Shown here piece after piece: positions 10,142 through 17,529 of a stretch of DNA of 64,000 bases. The notes beneath the pieces are model-generated. The model made no database searches. It was not told where the DNA came from and was given only the letters and a program-made list of their open reading frames with translations. Every line of letters starts with the position of its first letter. Position 1 is the stretch's first letter. Both the position numbers and the translations under genes were made by a program. This stretch comes from Bradyrhizobium diazoefficiens (lineage in GTDB: Bacteria > Pseudomonadota > Alphaproteobacteria > Rhizobiales > Xanthobacteraceae): the NCBI RefSeq assembly GCF_016599855.1, contig NZ_CP067041.1:4464001-4528000 (forward strand), in the 5' to 3' direction.

Positions 10142-10157
10142 TTGTGATATATTACAA
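10142..10157. promoter_or_regulatory. Putative GntR/FCD operator palindrome
   Basis: TTGTGATATATTACAA is a 16-bp palindrome broken at a single symmetric base pair. The outer TTGT/ACAA fits the TnGT...ACnA pattern known for FadR/FCD-type GntR regulators. It lies 70 bases upstream of the regulator start and 92 bases upstream of the dehydratase start, so it could control both directions. Confidence 0.65.
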
Positions 10158-10248
10158 GCGGGCGTAAGACTTCCGCCTGCCCGCGGCATGCTGCGGTGCG
10201 AAATGAAAACACGCCGGCGCGATGCGCCGTGACAGGAGGAAAGCTGCC

Positions 10249-11448
10249 GTGAAGATCACGTCGATCGAGACGCTGCGCACCGAGGAATTCTCCAACGTCA
10301 TCTGGGTGCGCGTCCACACCGACACGAGCGTGATCGGTCTCGGCGAGACCTTCTATGGTGCCGGCGCAGTCGAAGCGCAGATCCACGACACCTTTGCGGG
10401 CCGCCTGCTCGGCCGCAATCCGCTGCACATCGAGGCGATCCACCGCGACATGCTGAACCTGCCGATGGCGCAATCCTCGACCGGCGTCGAATACCGCGCG
10501 GCCTCCGCGATTGACATTGCGCTGTGGGATCTGTTCGGCAAGGTCTGCAATCAGCCGGTGCACCAGATGCTCGGCGGCCTCTGCCGCGACAAGCAACGCA
10601 TCTACAACACTTGCGCCGGCACCCAATATGTCCGCTCGACCAATATCAGCCCGGTCGCCAACTGGAATCTCGGTGCCGCCAAGGGCCCTTACGAGGACCT
10701 CGATGGCTTCATGCATCACGCCGACGCGCTCGCGGAAAACCTGCTGGAAAATGGCATCTCCGCGATGAAGATCTGGCCGTTCGATCCTGCGGCGCAGGAG
10801 AACAAGGGCCTCTACATCACCGCCGCGCAAATGAAGCACGCGATCGAGCCCTTCGAGAAGATCCGCAAAGCGGTCGGCGACAAGATGGAGATCATGGTCG
10901 AGCTCCACTCGCTGTGGAATTTGCCGACCGCAAAGCAGATCGCGCGCGCGCTCGAGCCCTACAAGCCGACCTGGTACGAAGACCCGATCCGCATGAACTC
11001 GCCGCAGGCGCTGGCGGAATATGCCCGCTCGACCGACGTCTGGGTTTGCGCCAGCGAGACGCTGGGCTCGCGCTTCCCCTACAAGGACATGCTCGACCGT
11101 GACGCGATGCATGTCGTGATGGCGGACCTCTGCTGGACCGGCGGCCTCACCGAGGGCCGCAAGATCGCGGCGATGGCGGAAACATATCACCGGCCCTTCG
11201 CGCCGCACGACTGCATCGGCCCGATCGGCTTCATCGCGGCCATCCACATGTCATTCAGCCAGCCCAACACGCTGATCCAGGAATCGGTGCGCGCCTTCTA
11301 CAAGGGCTGGTACAATGAGCTCGTCACCACGATGCCCACGATCAAGGACGGCTATGTCTTCCCGGTGGAAGGACCCGGCCTCGGCGTCGACCTTCTGCCC
11401 GCCGTATTCGACCGCTCTGATCTGACCGTGCGCCGCTCCAACGTTTGA
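10249..11448 (+). CDS. Enolase-superfamily sugar-acid dehydratase (mandelate racemase family)
   Basis: 399 residues. The GTG at 10249 is chosen because AGGAGGA ends 8 bases before it. The N-terminal capping domain (1-125) includes the 20s loop GLGETFYGAGAVEAQ. The barrel carries the expected acid/base and metal positions: Lys in SAMKIWPFD, Glu and His in MVELHSLW, Glu in WYEDPI, Glu in CASETLG, and His in FAPHDCIGPIG. These are the residues that make an enediolate and eliminate water. Next to gluconate/idonate-type dehydrogenases, conversion of an aldonic acid to a 2-keto-3-deoxy acid is the likely reaction; the exact substrate is inferred from neighbours only. Confidence 0.87.
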   Translation: MKITSIETLRTEEFSNVIWVRVHTDTSVIGLGETFYGAGAVEAQIHDTFAGRLLGRNPLHIEAIHRDMLNLPMAQSSTGVEYRAASAIDIALWDLFGKVCNQPVHQMLGGLCRDKQRIYNTCAGTQYVRSTNISPVANWNLGAAKGPYEDLDGFMHHADALAENLLENGISAMKIWPFDPAAQENKGLYITAAQMKHAIEPFEKIRKAVGDKMEIMVELHSLWNLPTAKQIARALEPYKPTWYEDPIRMNSPQALAEYARSTDVWVCASETLGSRFPYKDMLDRDAMHVVMADLCWTGGLTEGRKIAAMAETYHRPFAPHDCIGPIGFIAAIHMSFSQPNTLIQESVRAFYKGWYNELVTTMPTIKDGYVFPVEGPGLGVDLLPAVFDRSDLTVRRSNV

Positions 11449-11459
11449 GGATATTTGAG

Positions 11460-12227
11460 ATGAGCACCGCCCTCTTCGACCTTTCCGGCCGCACCGCGCT
11501 CGTGACCGGCTCCTCCCGCGGCCTCGGCCGTGCGATCGCAGAAGGCATGGCCAAGGCCGGTGCCAGGATCATCGTCAACGGCGTAGATCCCAGGCGCGTC
11601 GAGCAGGCCGTCGCCGAGTTTCGCGCCGCCGGGCATCAGGCCGAAGGCGCCGCGTTCAACGTCACCGACGAGCCCGCGATCGTCGCGGCGTTCAATGACT
11701 TCGACAAAAAGGGCATTGCGGTCGACATCGTCGTCAACAATGCCGGCATCCAGCACCGCAAGCCGCTGGTGGAATTCACCACCGACGAATGGCGCAAGGT
11801 GATCGAGACCAACCTCACCAGCGCCTTCGTGATCGGCCGCGAGGCGGCCAAGCGTATGATCCCGCGCAAGCACGGCAAGATCATCAATATCGGCTCGCTC
11901 GGCAGCGAGCTCGCACGTCCGACCATCGCACCCTACACCGCCGCCAAGGGCGGTATCAAGAATTTGACCCGCTCGATGGCGGTGGAATGGGCCCAGCACG
12001 GCATCCAGGCCAACGCGATCGGGCCCGGCTATATGCTCACCGACATGAACGAGGCGCTGGTCAACAACGCCGACTTCAACAACTGGCTGATGGGCCGCAT
12101 CCCCTCCAAGCGCTGGGGCAAGCCGGACGAGCTGGTGGGCGCCGCGATCTTTCTCGCCTCGGACGCCTCCACCTACGTCAACGGCCAGATCATCTATGTC
12201 GATGGCGGCATGATCGCCGCGATGTAA
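11460..12227 (+). CDS. SDR, gluconate 5-dehydrogenase-like
   Basis: 255 residues from ATG 11460, 11 bases after the dehydratase stop. Classical SDR: TGSSRGLGRAIAE (cofactor loop, near residue 16), NNAGIQHRKPL (about 90), catalytic Ser in NIGSLGSELARP and YTAAKGG giving Tyr and Lys, and the closing segment ASTYVNGQIIYVDGG. This set, with NAGIQHRKPL, is characteristic of IdnO/gluconate 5-dehydrogenase proteins that interconvert 5-ketogluconate and gluconate. It is followed 22 bases later by an L-idonate 5-dehydrogenase-like gene, which supports an idonate to 5-ketogluconate to gluconate route. Confidence 0.88.
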   Translation: MSTALFDLSGRTALVTGSSRGLGRAIAEGMAKAGARIIVNGVDPRRVEQAVAEFRAAGHQAEGAAFNVTDEPAIVAAFNDFDKKGIAVDIVVNNAGIQHRKPLVEFTTDEWRKVIETNLTSAFVIGREAAKRMIPRKHGKIINIGSLGSELARPTIAPYTAAKGGIKNLTRSMAVEWAQHGIQANAIGPGYMLTDMNEALVNNADFNNWLMGRIPSKRWGKPDELVGAAIFLASDASTYVNGQIIYVDGGMIAAM

Positions 12228-12249
12228 TTGCGAACAAGGAAAAGAGCCC

Positions 12250-13281
12250 ATGCGCGCAGTCGTCATCCACGCCCCGAAGGATCTGCGGATCGACCTCTAT
12301 CCCGATCCGGCGCCCGGCCCGGGCGAGGTCCGCGTCAAGATCGCCAATGGCGGCATCTGCGGCTCCGACCTGCACTACTACCATCATGGCGGCTTCGGCG
12401 TGGTGCGTATCCAGCAGCCGATGGCGCTGGGCCACGAGATCGCCGGCGTGGTTGCAGCGGTTGGTGACGGCGTCACCAGCGTGAAGCCGGGCACGCGCGT
12501 TGCGGTCAATCCGAGCAAGCCGTGCGGCCAGTGCCTGCATTGCCAGGAGGGCATGCGCAACCAGTGCCTCGACATGCGCTTCCTTGGCAGCGCGATGCGC
12601 TTTCCGCATGTGCAGGGCGGGTTTCGCGAGTTCATCACGGTCGATGCGACGCAGGCCGTGCCGATCGCCGACAAGCTCTCGCTGGCTGAAGCCGCGGTCG
12701 CCGAGCCGCTCGCAGTGTGCCTGCATGCCGGCAAGCAGGCCGGCCCCCTGCTCGGCAAGCGCGTGCTGATCACCGGCTGCGGCCCGATCGGCGCGCTGAT
12801 GATCCTGGTCTCGCGTTTTGGCGGCGCGTCAGAAATCGTCGTGACCGATGTCGCCGATGCGCCGCTTGCGGTCGCCAGGAAGCTCGGCGCCACGCATGCC
12901 ATCAATGTCGCCACCAATGCCACCGCGCTCGATCCCTGGCGCGCCGGCAAGGGCGTGTTCGACACGCTGTTCGAAGCGTCGGGCAATCAGGCCGCGCTCC
13001 GCACTGCGCTGGATGTACTGCGGCCCGGTGCCACGCTGGTGCAGCTCGGCCTCGGCGGCGAGATGACGCTGCCGATCAATTCCATCGTCGCCAAGGAACT
13101 GCAGCTCCGCGGCACCTTCCGCTTCGATCCGGAGTTCGAGCTTGCGGTGCGGCTGATGGGCGAAGGCCTGATCGACGTCAAGCCGCTGATCACGGCCACC
13201 ATGCCGTTCGAGAACGCGGTGGCAGCGTTTGAACTGGCCAGCGACCGCTCACAATCGATGAAGGTGCAGCTGACGTTCTAG
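12250..13281 (+). CDS. idnD: Zinc-dependent L-idonate 5-dehydrogenase-like alcohol dehydrogenase
   Basis: 343 residues, medium-chain dehydrogenase. Catalytic zinc ligands are Cys in NGGICGSDLHYY, His-Glu in MALGHEIAG and the later Glu in VAEPLAVCLHAG. Structural-zinc cysteines are in KPCGQCLHCQEGMRNQC. The Rossmann cofactor site is ITGCGPIGALMI. The DLHYYHHGGFG segment and overall length fit L-idonate 5-dehydrogenase. It is third in a tight row after the dehydratase and the gluconate-5-dehydrogenase-like SDR. AAGGAAAAG precedes the ATG. L-threonine or xylitol dehydrogenase activity is a less likely alternative. Confidence 0.85.
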   Translation: MRAVVIHAPKDLRIDLYPDPAPGPGEVRVKIANGGICGSDLHYYHHGGFGVVRIQQPMALGHEIAGVVAAVGDGVTSVKPGTRVAVNPSKPCGQCLHCQEGMRNQCLDMRFLGSAMRFPHVQGGFREFITVDATQAVPIADKLSLAEAAVAEPLAVCLHAGKQAGPLLGKRVLITGCGPIGALMILVSRFGGASEIVVTDVADAPLAVARKLGATHAINVATNATALDPWRAGKGVFDTLFEASGNQAALRTALDVLRPGATLVQLGLGGEMTLPINSIVAKELQLRGTFRFDPEFELAVRLMGEGLIDVKPLITATMPFENAVAAFELASDRSQSMKVQLTF

Positions 13282-13386
13282 GGCAAATTTTGCGACGTTG
13301 CACTGCAGTAAGCGTGCCGCTTTGCGCGGCTCACGTTCTGTCCTTTAATGCCGGGACGACAATTCCGTTCGCGCCAGGTGCCGCCG

Positions 13387-14772
13387 ATGTGGAACCGCCC
13401 GAGATTCGATCTCAAGGTCCGTCTGACCTTGCGCGTGGCCGCGATATCGGCCGCCTGCTTCGCCGCGATCTCCGCCTATTTCCTCATTACGACCGACCGC
13501 GCGGCCCATGCGCGCATCGACGGCATCGCCGCCATCGTGGCGAAGACGCTGGAGCTGCAACAGGGCAAGGTGCTGTGGGGGGCGAATCCCCGCTCGGACT
13601 TCCCCAACCTCGACCCCGTCTCGGCCTATGTGATGACGCCCGGCCTGTGTCTGGCCTTCCGCGGCACGAGCGGCGAGATGCTCCAGCGCTTCTGTAGCGG
13701 CGCGCCAATCCCGGAGGACCCGCCGCCGCAGATCTTCACGGCCTTCTATCACAGCCTGTTCGACCCCGGCCGCGAAGCGGCGCGGACCGTGATCCTGCAC
13801 GGAACGAAGCGCGGCGACGCCGTGGTCTCGGTCGATCCGGCCGTGCAGACGGCGGAGGCGTGGCACGAGGCCGGCCGCCTGATGCTGGCGCTGGCGATCG
13901 CGCTGCCGCTGTTGTGCGTCCTGGTCTATGCCGCACTGGCCCGCGCGCTGCGCCCGACCCGCATGATCCGCGCCGGCCTCGAGCGGATCGCCGCCAACGA
14001 CCTCACCGCGCGGCTGCCGCCGTTCGATCTCGCCGAGCTCTCCGCGGTTCGCGACGTCTTCAACCATCTCGCCGAAAGCCTCGACAATGCGCTGGCCGAA
14101 CGCGCCGAGTTGACCCGGAAACTGATCGCGCTCCAGGACGAGGAGCGCCGCCATCTCGCCCGCGAGCTGCATGACGAGTTCGGCCAGTCGCTCGCTGCCA
14201 TCCGCGCGCTCGCCTCCTCCGCGCGCCAGACCGCCGCGCAGGATTGCCCGTCTTTGCTTGGCGAATGCGACGGCATCGCGCGGACCGCAACCGGCATGAT
14301 GGAGACGCTGCGCGGCGCGCTGTTCCGGCTGCGCCCGCCAGATGTCGAGGAGCTGGGACTCGTTGCCAGTCTCGAAGGGCTCGTTGCCGGCTGGAATGGA
14401 CGCAGCCGCGGCGAGACCCGTTTTTCGATCCGTTTCGACGGCTCGTTCGAGAGCCTGCCGGCGGCAATCAGCGCCAGCCTCTATCGCATTGTGCAGGAAG
14501 CGCTCACCAACGCCGCCAAACATGCCGATGCCACGAAAGTAGACCTCGAACTGACGATGCACGCCGACGAGATTGCGCTCGCCATCGACGATGACGGGCG
14601 CTCGACCGACCCCGCCGCCAAATCCGGCATGGGCCTGCTCGGCATGCGCGAGCGCGTCGCGGCCTTGCGCGGAAGCTTGAGCTTTGAGGCCGGGCCGCAC
14701 GGCGGCTCCGCACTGCGCGTGGTCATCCCGCTTGTATCAGCCAATCCGCAGACGCTGGAGCACGCGGCATGA
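13387..14772 (+). CDS. NarL-type sensor histidine kinase
   Basis: 461 residues if translation starts at ATG 13387; an in-frame ATG at 13348 would add 13 residues. Membrane segments flank a periplasmic region (first near VAAISAACFAAISAYFL, second near LMLALAIALPLLCVLVY), followed by a HAMP linker (RALRPTRMIRAGLERIAAND). The phosphorylation motif is the HisKA_3 type, HLARELHDEFGQSLAAIR, and the ATPase contains EALTNAAKHADA and GMGLLGMRERVAAL, all typical of the NarX/UhpB group. The stop overlaps the start of the LuxR-type regulator by four bases (ATGA), making them a cognate pair. Stimulus unknown. Confidence 0.92.
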   Translation: MWNRPRFDLKVRLTLRVAAISAACFAAISAYFLITTDRAAHARIDGIAAIVAKTLELQQGKVLWGANPRSDFPNLDPVSAYVMTPGLCLAFRGTSGEMLQRFCSGAPIPEDPPPQIFTAFYHSLFDPGREAARTVILHGTKRGDAVVSVDPAVQTAEAWHEAGRLMLALAIALPLLCVLVYAALARALRPTRMIRAGLERIAANDLTARLPPFDLAELSAVRDVFNHLAESLDNALAERAELTRKLIALQDEERRHLARELHDEFGQSLAAIRALASSARQTAAQDCPSLLGECDGIARTATGMMETLRGALFRLRPPDVEELGLVASLEGLVAGWNGRSRGETRFSIRFDGSFESLPAAISASLYRIVQEALTNAAKHADATKVDLELTMHADEIALAIDDDGRSTDPAAKSGMGLLGMRERVAALRGSLSFEAGPHGGSALRVVIPLVSANPQTLEHAA

Positions 14773-15422
14773 CCGCGACCATTCTGCTGGTCGACGACCA
14801 TTCCGTGGTCCGCGAGGGCTATCGCTCCGTGCTTGAGAAGCAGCCGGGCCTGCGCGTCATCGCCGAAGCCGGCGACGGCGCGGAGGCCTATCGGCTGTTC
14901 AAATCCGAGGCGCCCGACCTCGTCATCATGGATCTCAGCATGCCCGGCATTGGCGGCGTCGAGGCCGTCAGGCGGATCAGGCAGTGGGACAAGACGGCGA
15001 AGATCCTGGTCTTCACCATGCACGAGAATGCCGGTTTTGCCCTGCAGGCAATCCGCGCCGGCGCGAGGGGGTATGTCACCAAGACCAGCCCGCCGGAGAC
15101 GCTGGTGCGCGCCGTGATGGACGTGCTTGCCGGCAAGATCGCGATCAGCCCTGACATCGACCACGAGCTTGCGCTCAGCCGGATCAGCGGCGAAAGCTCG
15201 GCCGCCGACGTGCTCACCCCGCGCGAATTCGAGGTGCTTCGGCTGCTGCTCGCCGAAAACACGACGGAGGAGATCGCCGAAACGCTACACGTCAGCCCGA
15301 AAACGGTGGCGAATTTGCATTCGCTGATCAAGGACAAGCTCGGCGTCGGCTCCGACATCGAGCTGGTCCGGCTCGCGCTGCGACAGGGAATTTTGACGCA
15401 GCCCGATCTCGGCGCCGCCTGA
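14769..15422 (+). CDS. NarL/LuxR-type response regulator
   Basis: 217 residues. The receiver has VDDH at 8-11, phospho-acceptor Asp55 in VIMDLSMPGIGG, a Thr in VFTMHE and Lys in YVTKTSPPE. The LuxR helix-turn-helix occupies about 146-210, with LTPREFEVLRLLLAENTT, EEIAETLHVSPKTVANLHS and LIKDKLGV. It is co-translated with the kinase through an ATGA overlap. It ends four bases from the convergent membrane-protein gene. The spaced CTGTCATAA repeats upstream of that gene could be its target, but nothing in the sequence proves this. Confidence 0.94.
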   Translation: MTATILLVDDHSVVREGYRSVLEKQPGLRVIAEAGDGAEAYRLFKSEAPDLVIMDLSMPGIGGVEAVRRIRQWDKTAKILVFTMHENAGFALQAIRAGARGYVTKTSPPETLVRAVMDVLAGKIAISPDIDHELALSRISGESSAADVLTPREFEVLRLLLAENTTEEIAETLHVSPKTVANLHSLIKDKLGVGSDIELVRLALRQGILTQPDLGAA

Positions 15423-15425
15423 TCG

Positions 15426-16268
15426 TCAGGCGAGATAACGCGTGAGATAGCCTTCCATGGCGTAGAGCGCGCATAGCGCGAGGCTCGACCACACCGCGGC
15501 GCTGAAATACAGGAACATCCAGGTCAGCTCGCCCTTCCAATGCGCGATGTCGTGGGACACCACCCAGCGCGTCGCGACGTCATGCAGGCCTTCGAGGAAG
15601 CCGAGGAACCTGCCGCCCTCTTGGTGCCCTGCCCGCCAGCGGCTGAGATACATCGGCACGTCGACGGTGACGAGGAAGGCGAGGAAGCAGGCGATGCCGA
15701 TGATACCTGACATCAGCGCCCAGCGCACCACGCCCTGGAATTCCGGCATCAAGCGGCACAGCGCGATGCCGGCGAGAAAGAAGGTCACCGCCCACAGCGA
15801 GTTCTCGATCGCGTTGAAGAGGAAGTTGGTGGTCACCACCGCATACCAGGAGAAGCACTCCGCGACGATGATGATGGGCACGATCACCAGCGCGATGTTC
15901 GCCGCGGTCTCGGCGCCCGTCATCTGACCGAGCTGATGCAGGATGATGGCCCATTGCGCGGCGAAGCAGAGCTCGGCCACGGTCGCGACCGTGCGGCCGA
16001 CGAAGACGCTGGAGAGCCAGGTATCGAACAGGCAGATGCGCTGCACGTCGGCGCGCGGCAGCACCGAACGGAAGGCGCATCCGAACACATAGCCCGCGCA
16101 CAGCAGGAACATCAGGCCGATATCCGAGCCGCCGCCGACGCTGCCGGCCACGGTCGGATAGAACTCGCGGTACAGCATGAACCAGACGAGAATGTTCGCC
16201 GCACTGACAAGCGTCAGGGACCCCCACCACCACGCCAGGGGATTTGACCGCGCCCGCCACTGCAACAT
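15426..16268 (-). CDS. Conserved polytopic membrane protein, function unknown
   Basis: 280 residues from ATG 16268, preferred because GGAG lies seven bases upstream; a longer version would begin at ATG 16319, but that codon sits inside one copy of a repeated motif that looks regulatory. About seven membrane segments are visible, including ALAWWWGSLTLVSAANILVW-like, LMFLLCAGYVFGCAFR and FAAQWAIILHQLG stretches. Several His, Trp and Arg residues lie near membrane edges (DIAHWKGELTWMFLYF). I do not recognise the family. It is convergent with the NarL-type pair. Confidence 0.75.
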   Translation of the reverse strand: MLQWRARSNPLAWWWGSLTLVSAANILVWFMLYREFYPTVAGSVGGGSDIGLMFLLCAGYVFGCAFRSVLPRADVQRICLFDTWLSSVFVGRTVATVAELCFAAQWAIILHQLGQMTGAETAANIALVIVPIIIVAECFSWYAVVTTNFLFNAIENSLWAVTFFLAGIALCRLMPEFQGVVRWALMSGIIGIACFLAFLVTVDVPMYLSRWRAGHQEGGRFLGFLEGLHDVATRWVVSHDIAHWKGELTWMFLYFSAAVWSSLALCALYAMEGYLTRYLA

Positions 16269-16312
16269 CAATCGCTCCGCTGTAGTCAATATGACATCCA
16301 ACGGTATCAATT

Positions 16313-16389
16313 CTGTCATAAATTCGTCGTTCCACGCGACAAAAATTTGCGTGACGGCACTGTCATAATTCGCCTGCGCGCTGTCATAA
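16313..16389. promoter_or_regulatory. Three direct repeats of CTGTCATAA upstream of the membrane-protein gene
   Basis: CTGTCATAA occurs at 16313-16321, 16360-16368 and 16381-16389, each followed by a similar T/C-rich TCG. The last two are 21 bases apart, two helical turns, and the first two are 47 apart. On the minus strand they read TTATGACAG, 45 to 121 bases upstream of the chosen start at 16268. A further ATGACA lies at 16291. The arrangement looks like repeated activator or repressor sites. Confidence 0.5.
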
Positions 16390-16464
16390 TCGCCAAGGCG
16401 CCCACGTTTCCAAGCCTATTCCGGGGACGCCACTTCGACGGCGCCCCCGAATCACGCGGGACAT

Positions 16465-16956
16465 TTATTTCTTCAGCCCGCCGACATAGGCCGCGAGCTT
16501 GTCCAGCGTCTGGTAGCCGTATTCAACGGCGCCGAAGCCGATCATGCCGTCGCGCTGCTCGGTGCTCGCTGCCAGTTGTCGCATCATCAGCACGGTCTTG
16601 CCGTTGGCCTGCTCGGCAAAGCTGATGATGAAGCGGAACATGCTGGGATCATCATCCTGGTCGACGCCGTGGTCCATCTCCATCAGGTGCGGCCGCTCGA
16701 TGCGGCGGAAGCGCATGCGGTTCGGATAGACGGTGCCGTCGGGGCCGATCATGTTGAAGCGCCAGACGCCGCCGACCCGCACGTCGATTTCGAAGGTCTC
16801 GATCTTGAATCCCTTCGGCCCGAACCATTGCGGCAGGTGCTTTGGATCGGACCACGCCTCGAATACCAGATCGCGCGGCGCGTCGATCACGCGCGACATC
16901 ACGATCTCGCGGTCCATCGACCATTGCGACAGGGCAGCATTGGCAGAATTCGTCAT
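16465..16956 (-). CDS. AHSA1/SRPBCC-domain protein
   Basis: 163 residues. The SRPBCC (Bet v1-like) fold is recognisable from VIDAPRDLVFEAWSDPKHLP, the WFGPKGF turn, the strand GGVWRFNMIGPDGTVYP and the end-helix GYQTLDKLAAYV. Such proteins have a large hydrophobic pocket; members coupled to ArsR genes are widespread and mostly of unknown function. The gene starts two bases after the ArsR stop, so the two are translationally coupled and share the operators upstream. Confidence 0.9.
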   Translation of the reverse strand: MTNSANAALSQWSMDREIVMSRVIDAPRDLVFEAWSDPKHLPQWFGPKGFKIETFEIDVRVGGVWRFNMIGPDGTVYPNRMRFRRIERPHLMEMDHGVDQDDDPSMFRFIISFAEQANGKTVLMMRQLAASTEQRDGMIGFGAVEYGYQTLDKLAAYVGGLKK

Positions 16957-16958
16957 CG

Positions 16959-17381
16959 TCAGTCACCTTTCCGTTTACTCGTCTTGCTGGTGGTCTTGTC
17001 AGCTGTCTTGGCCGGCCGCCTGGCAGCCGCCCTCTCCTTCTTGAGCTTCATGACATAGGCCTCGAACCGGTCGAGCCGTGCCTCCCAGATCGCGCGCTGG
17101 TGCTGGAACCAGTCTTCCGCACTGAGGAGCGCGTCCGGGCTGAGGCGACAGGTGCGCACGCGGCCGGACTTCTCCGACTGCACCAGACCGCTCAGCTCCA
17201 GCACGTGGATGTGCTTCATGAAGCTTGGCAGCGCCATGTCGAAGGGCTTGGCGAGTTCGCCGACCGAGGCCTCGCCGGCGCACAGCCGCATCACGATCGC
17301 CCGCCGCGTGGGGTCGGCGAGCGCTGCGAAAACCTGGTCGAGCTGCGTTAATTGGTTAGCCATGTAGCTAACTATAACCAT
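16959..17381 (-). CDS. ArsR-family winged-helix regulator
   Basis: 140 residues from ATG 17381, selected because AAGG lies five bases before it (an ATG at 17363 and a longer frame are alternatives). The ArsR winged helix spans about 15-100: FAALADPTRRAIVMRLCAGE, SVGELAKPFDMALPSFMKHIHVLE (recognition helix) and the wing LVQSEKSGRVRTCRL. No Cys metal site is seen, so it is probably not a metal sensor. The C-terminus is Lys/Arg-rich. It is in operon with the AHSA1 gene, the common self-repressing pair, and two GTTAGC-N6-GCTAAc/g sites lie at its start. Confidence 0.9.
   Translation of the reverse strand: MVIVSYMANQLTQLDQVFAALADPTRRAIVMRLCAGEASVGELAKPFDMALPSFMKHIHVLELSGLVQSEKSGRVRTCRLSPDALLSAEDWFQHQRAIWEARLDRFEAYVMKLKKERAAARRPAKTADKTTSKTSKRKGD
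17355..17372. promoter_or_regulatory. Putative ArsR operator 1
   Basis: GTTAGC-N6-GCTAAC, an exact palindrome with 6-bp arms, covering the first codons of the ArsR gene. A second site of the same form begins 50 bases away. Confidence 0.65.
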
Positions 17382-17404
17382 GTCGCCTTGCGGTGTCAAC
17401 AATT

Positions 17405-17422
17405 GTTAGCTCTACAGCTAAG
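17405..17422. promoter_or_regulatory. Putative ArsR operator 2
   Basis: GTTAGC-N6-GCTAAG, matching operator 1 at 11 of 12 arm positions and with the same 6-bp spacer. It lies 24 bases upstream of the ArsR start codon, where it would cover the promoter. The 50-bp start-to-start spacing is close to five helical turns, which suits cooperative binding. Confidence 0.65.
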
Positions 17423-17529
17423 TATTTCTCGGCGAATGTGGAACTCGCAACGCGCAATCGTGAATTGGACGCCGGCCCGCCCTGGCTAAACTGACCTCCG
17501 GGGGCCTACCGCATCATTCGTCAGAGCAC

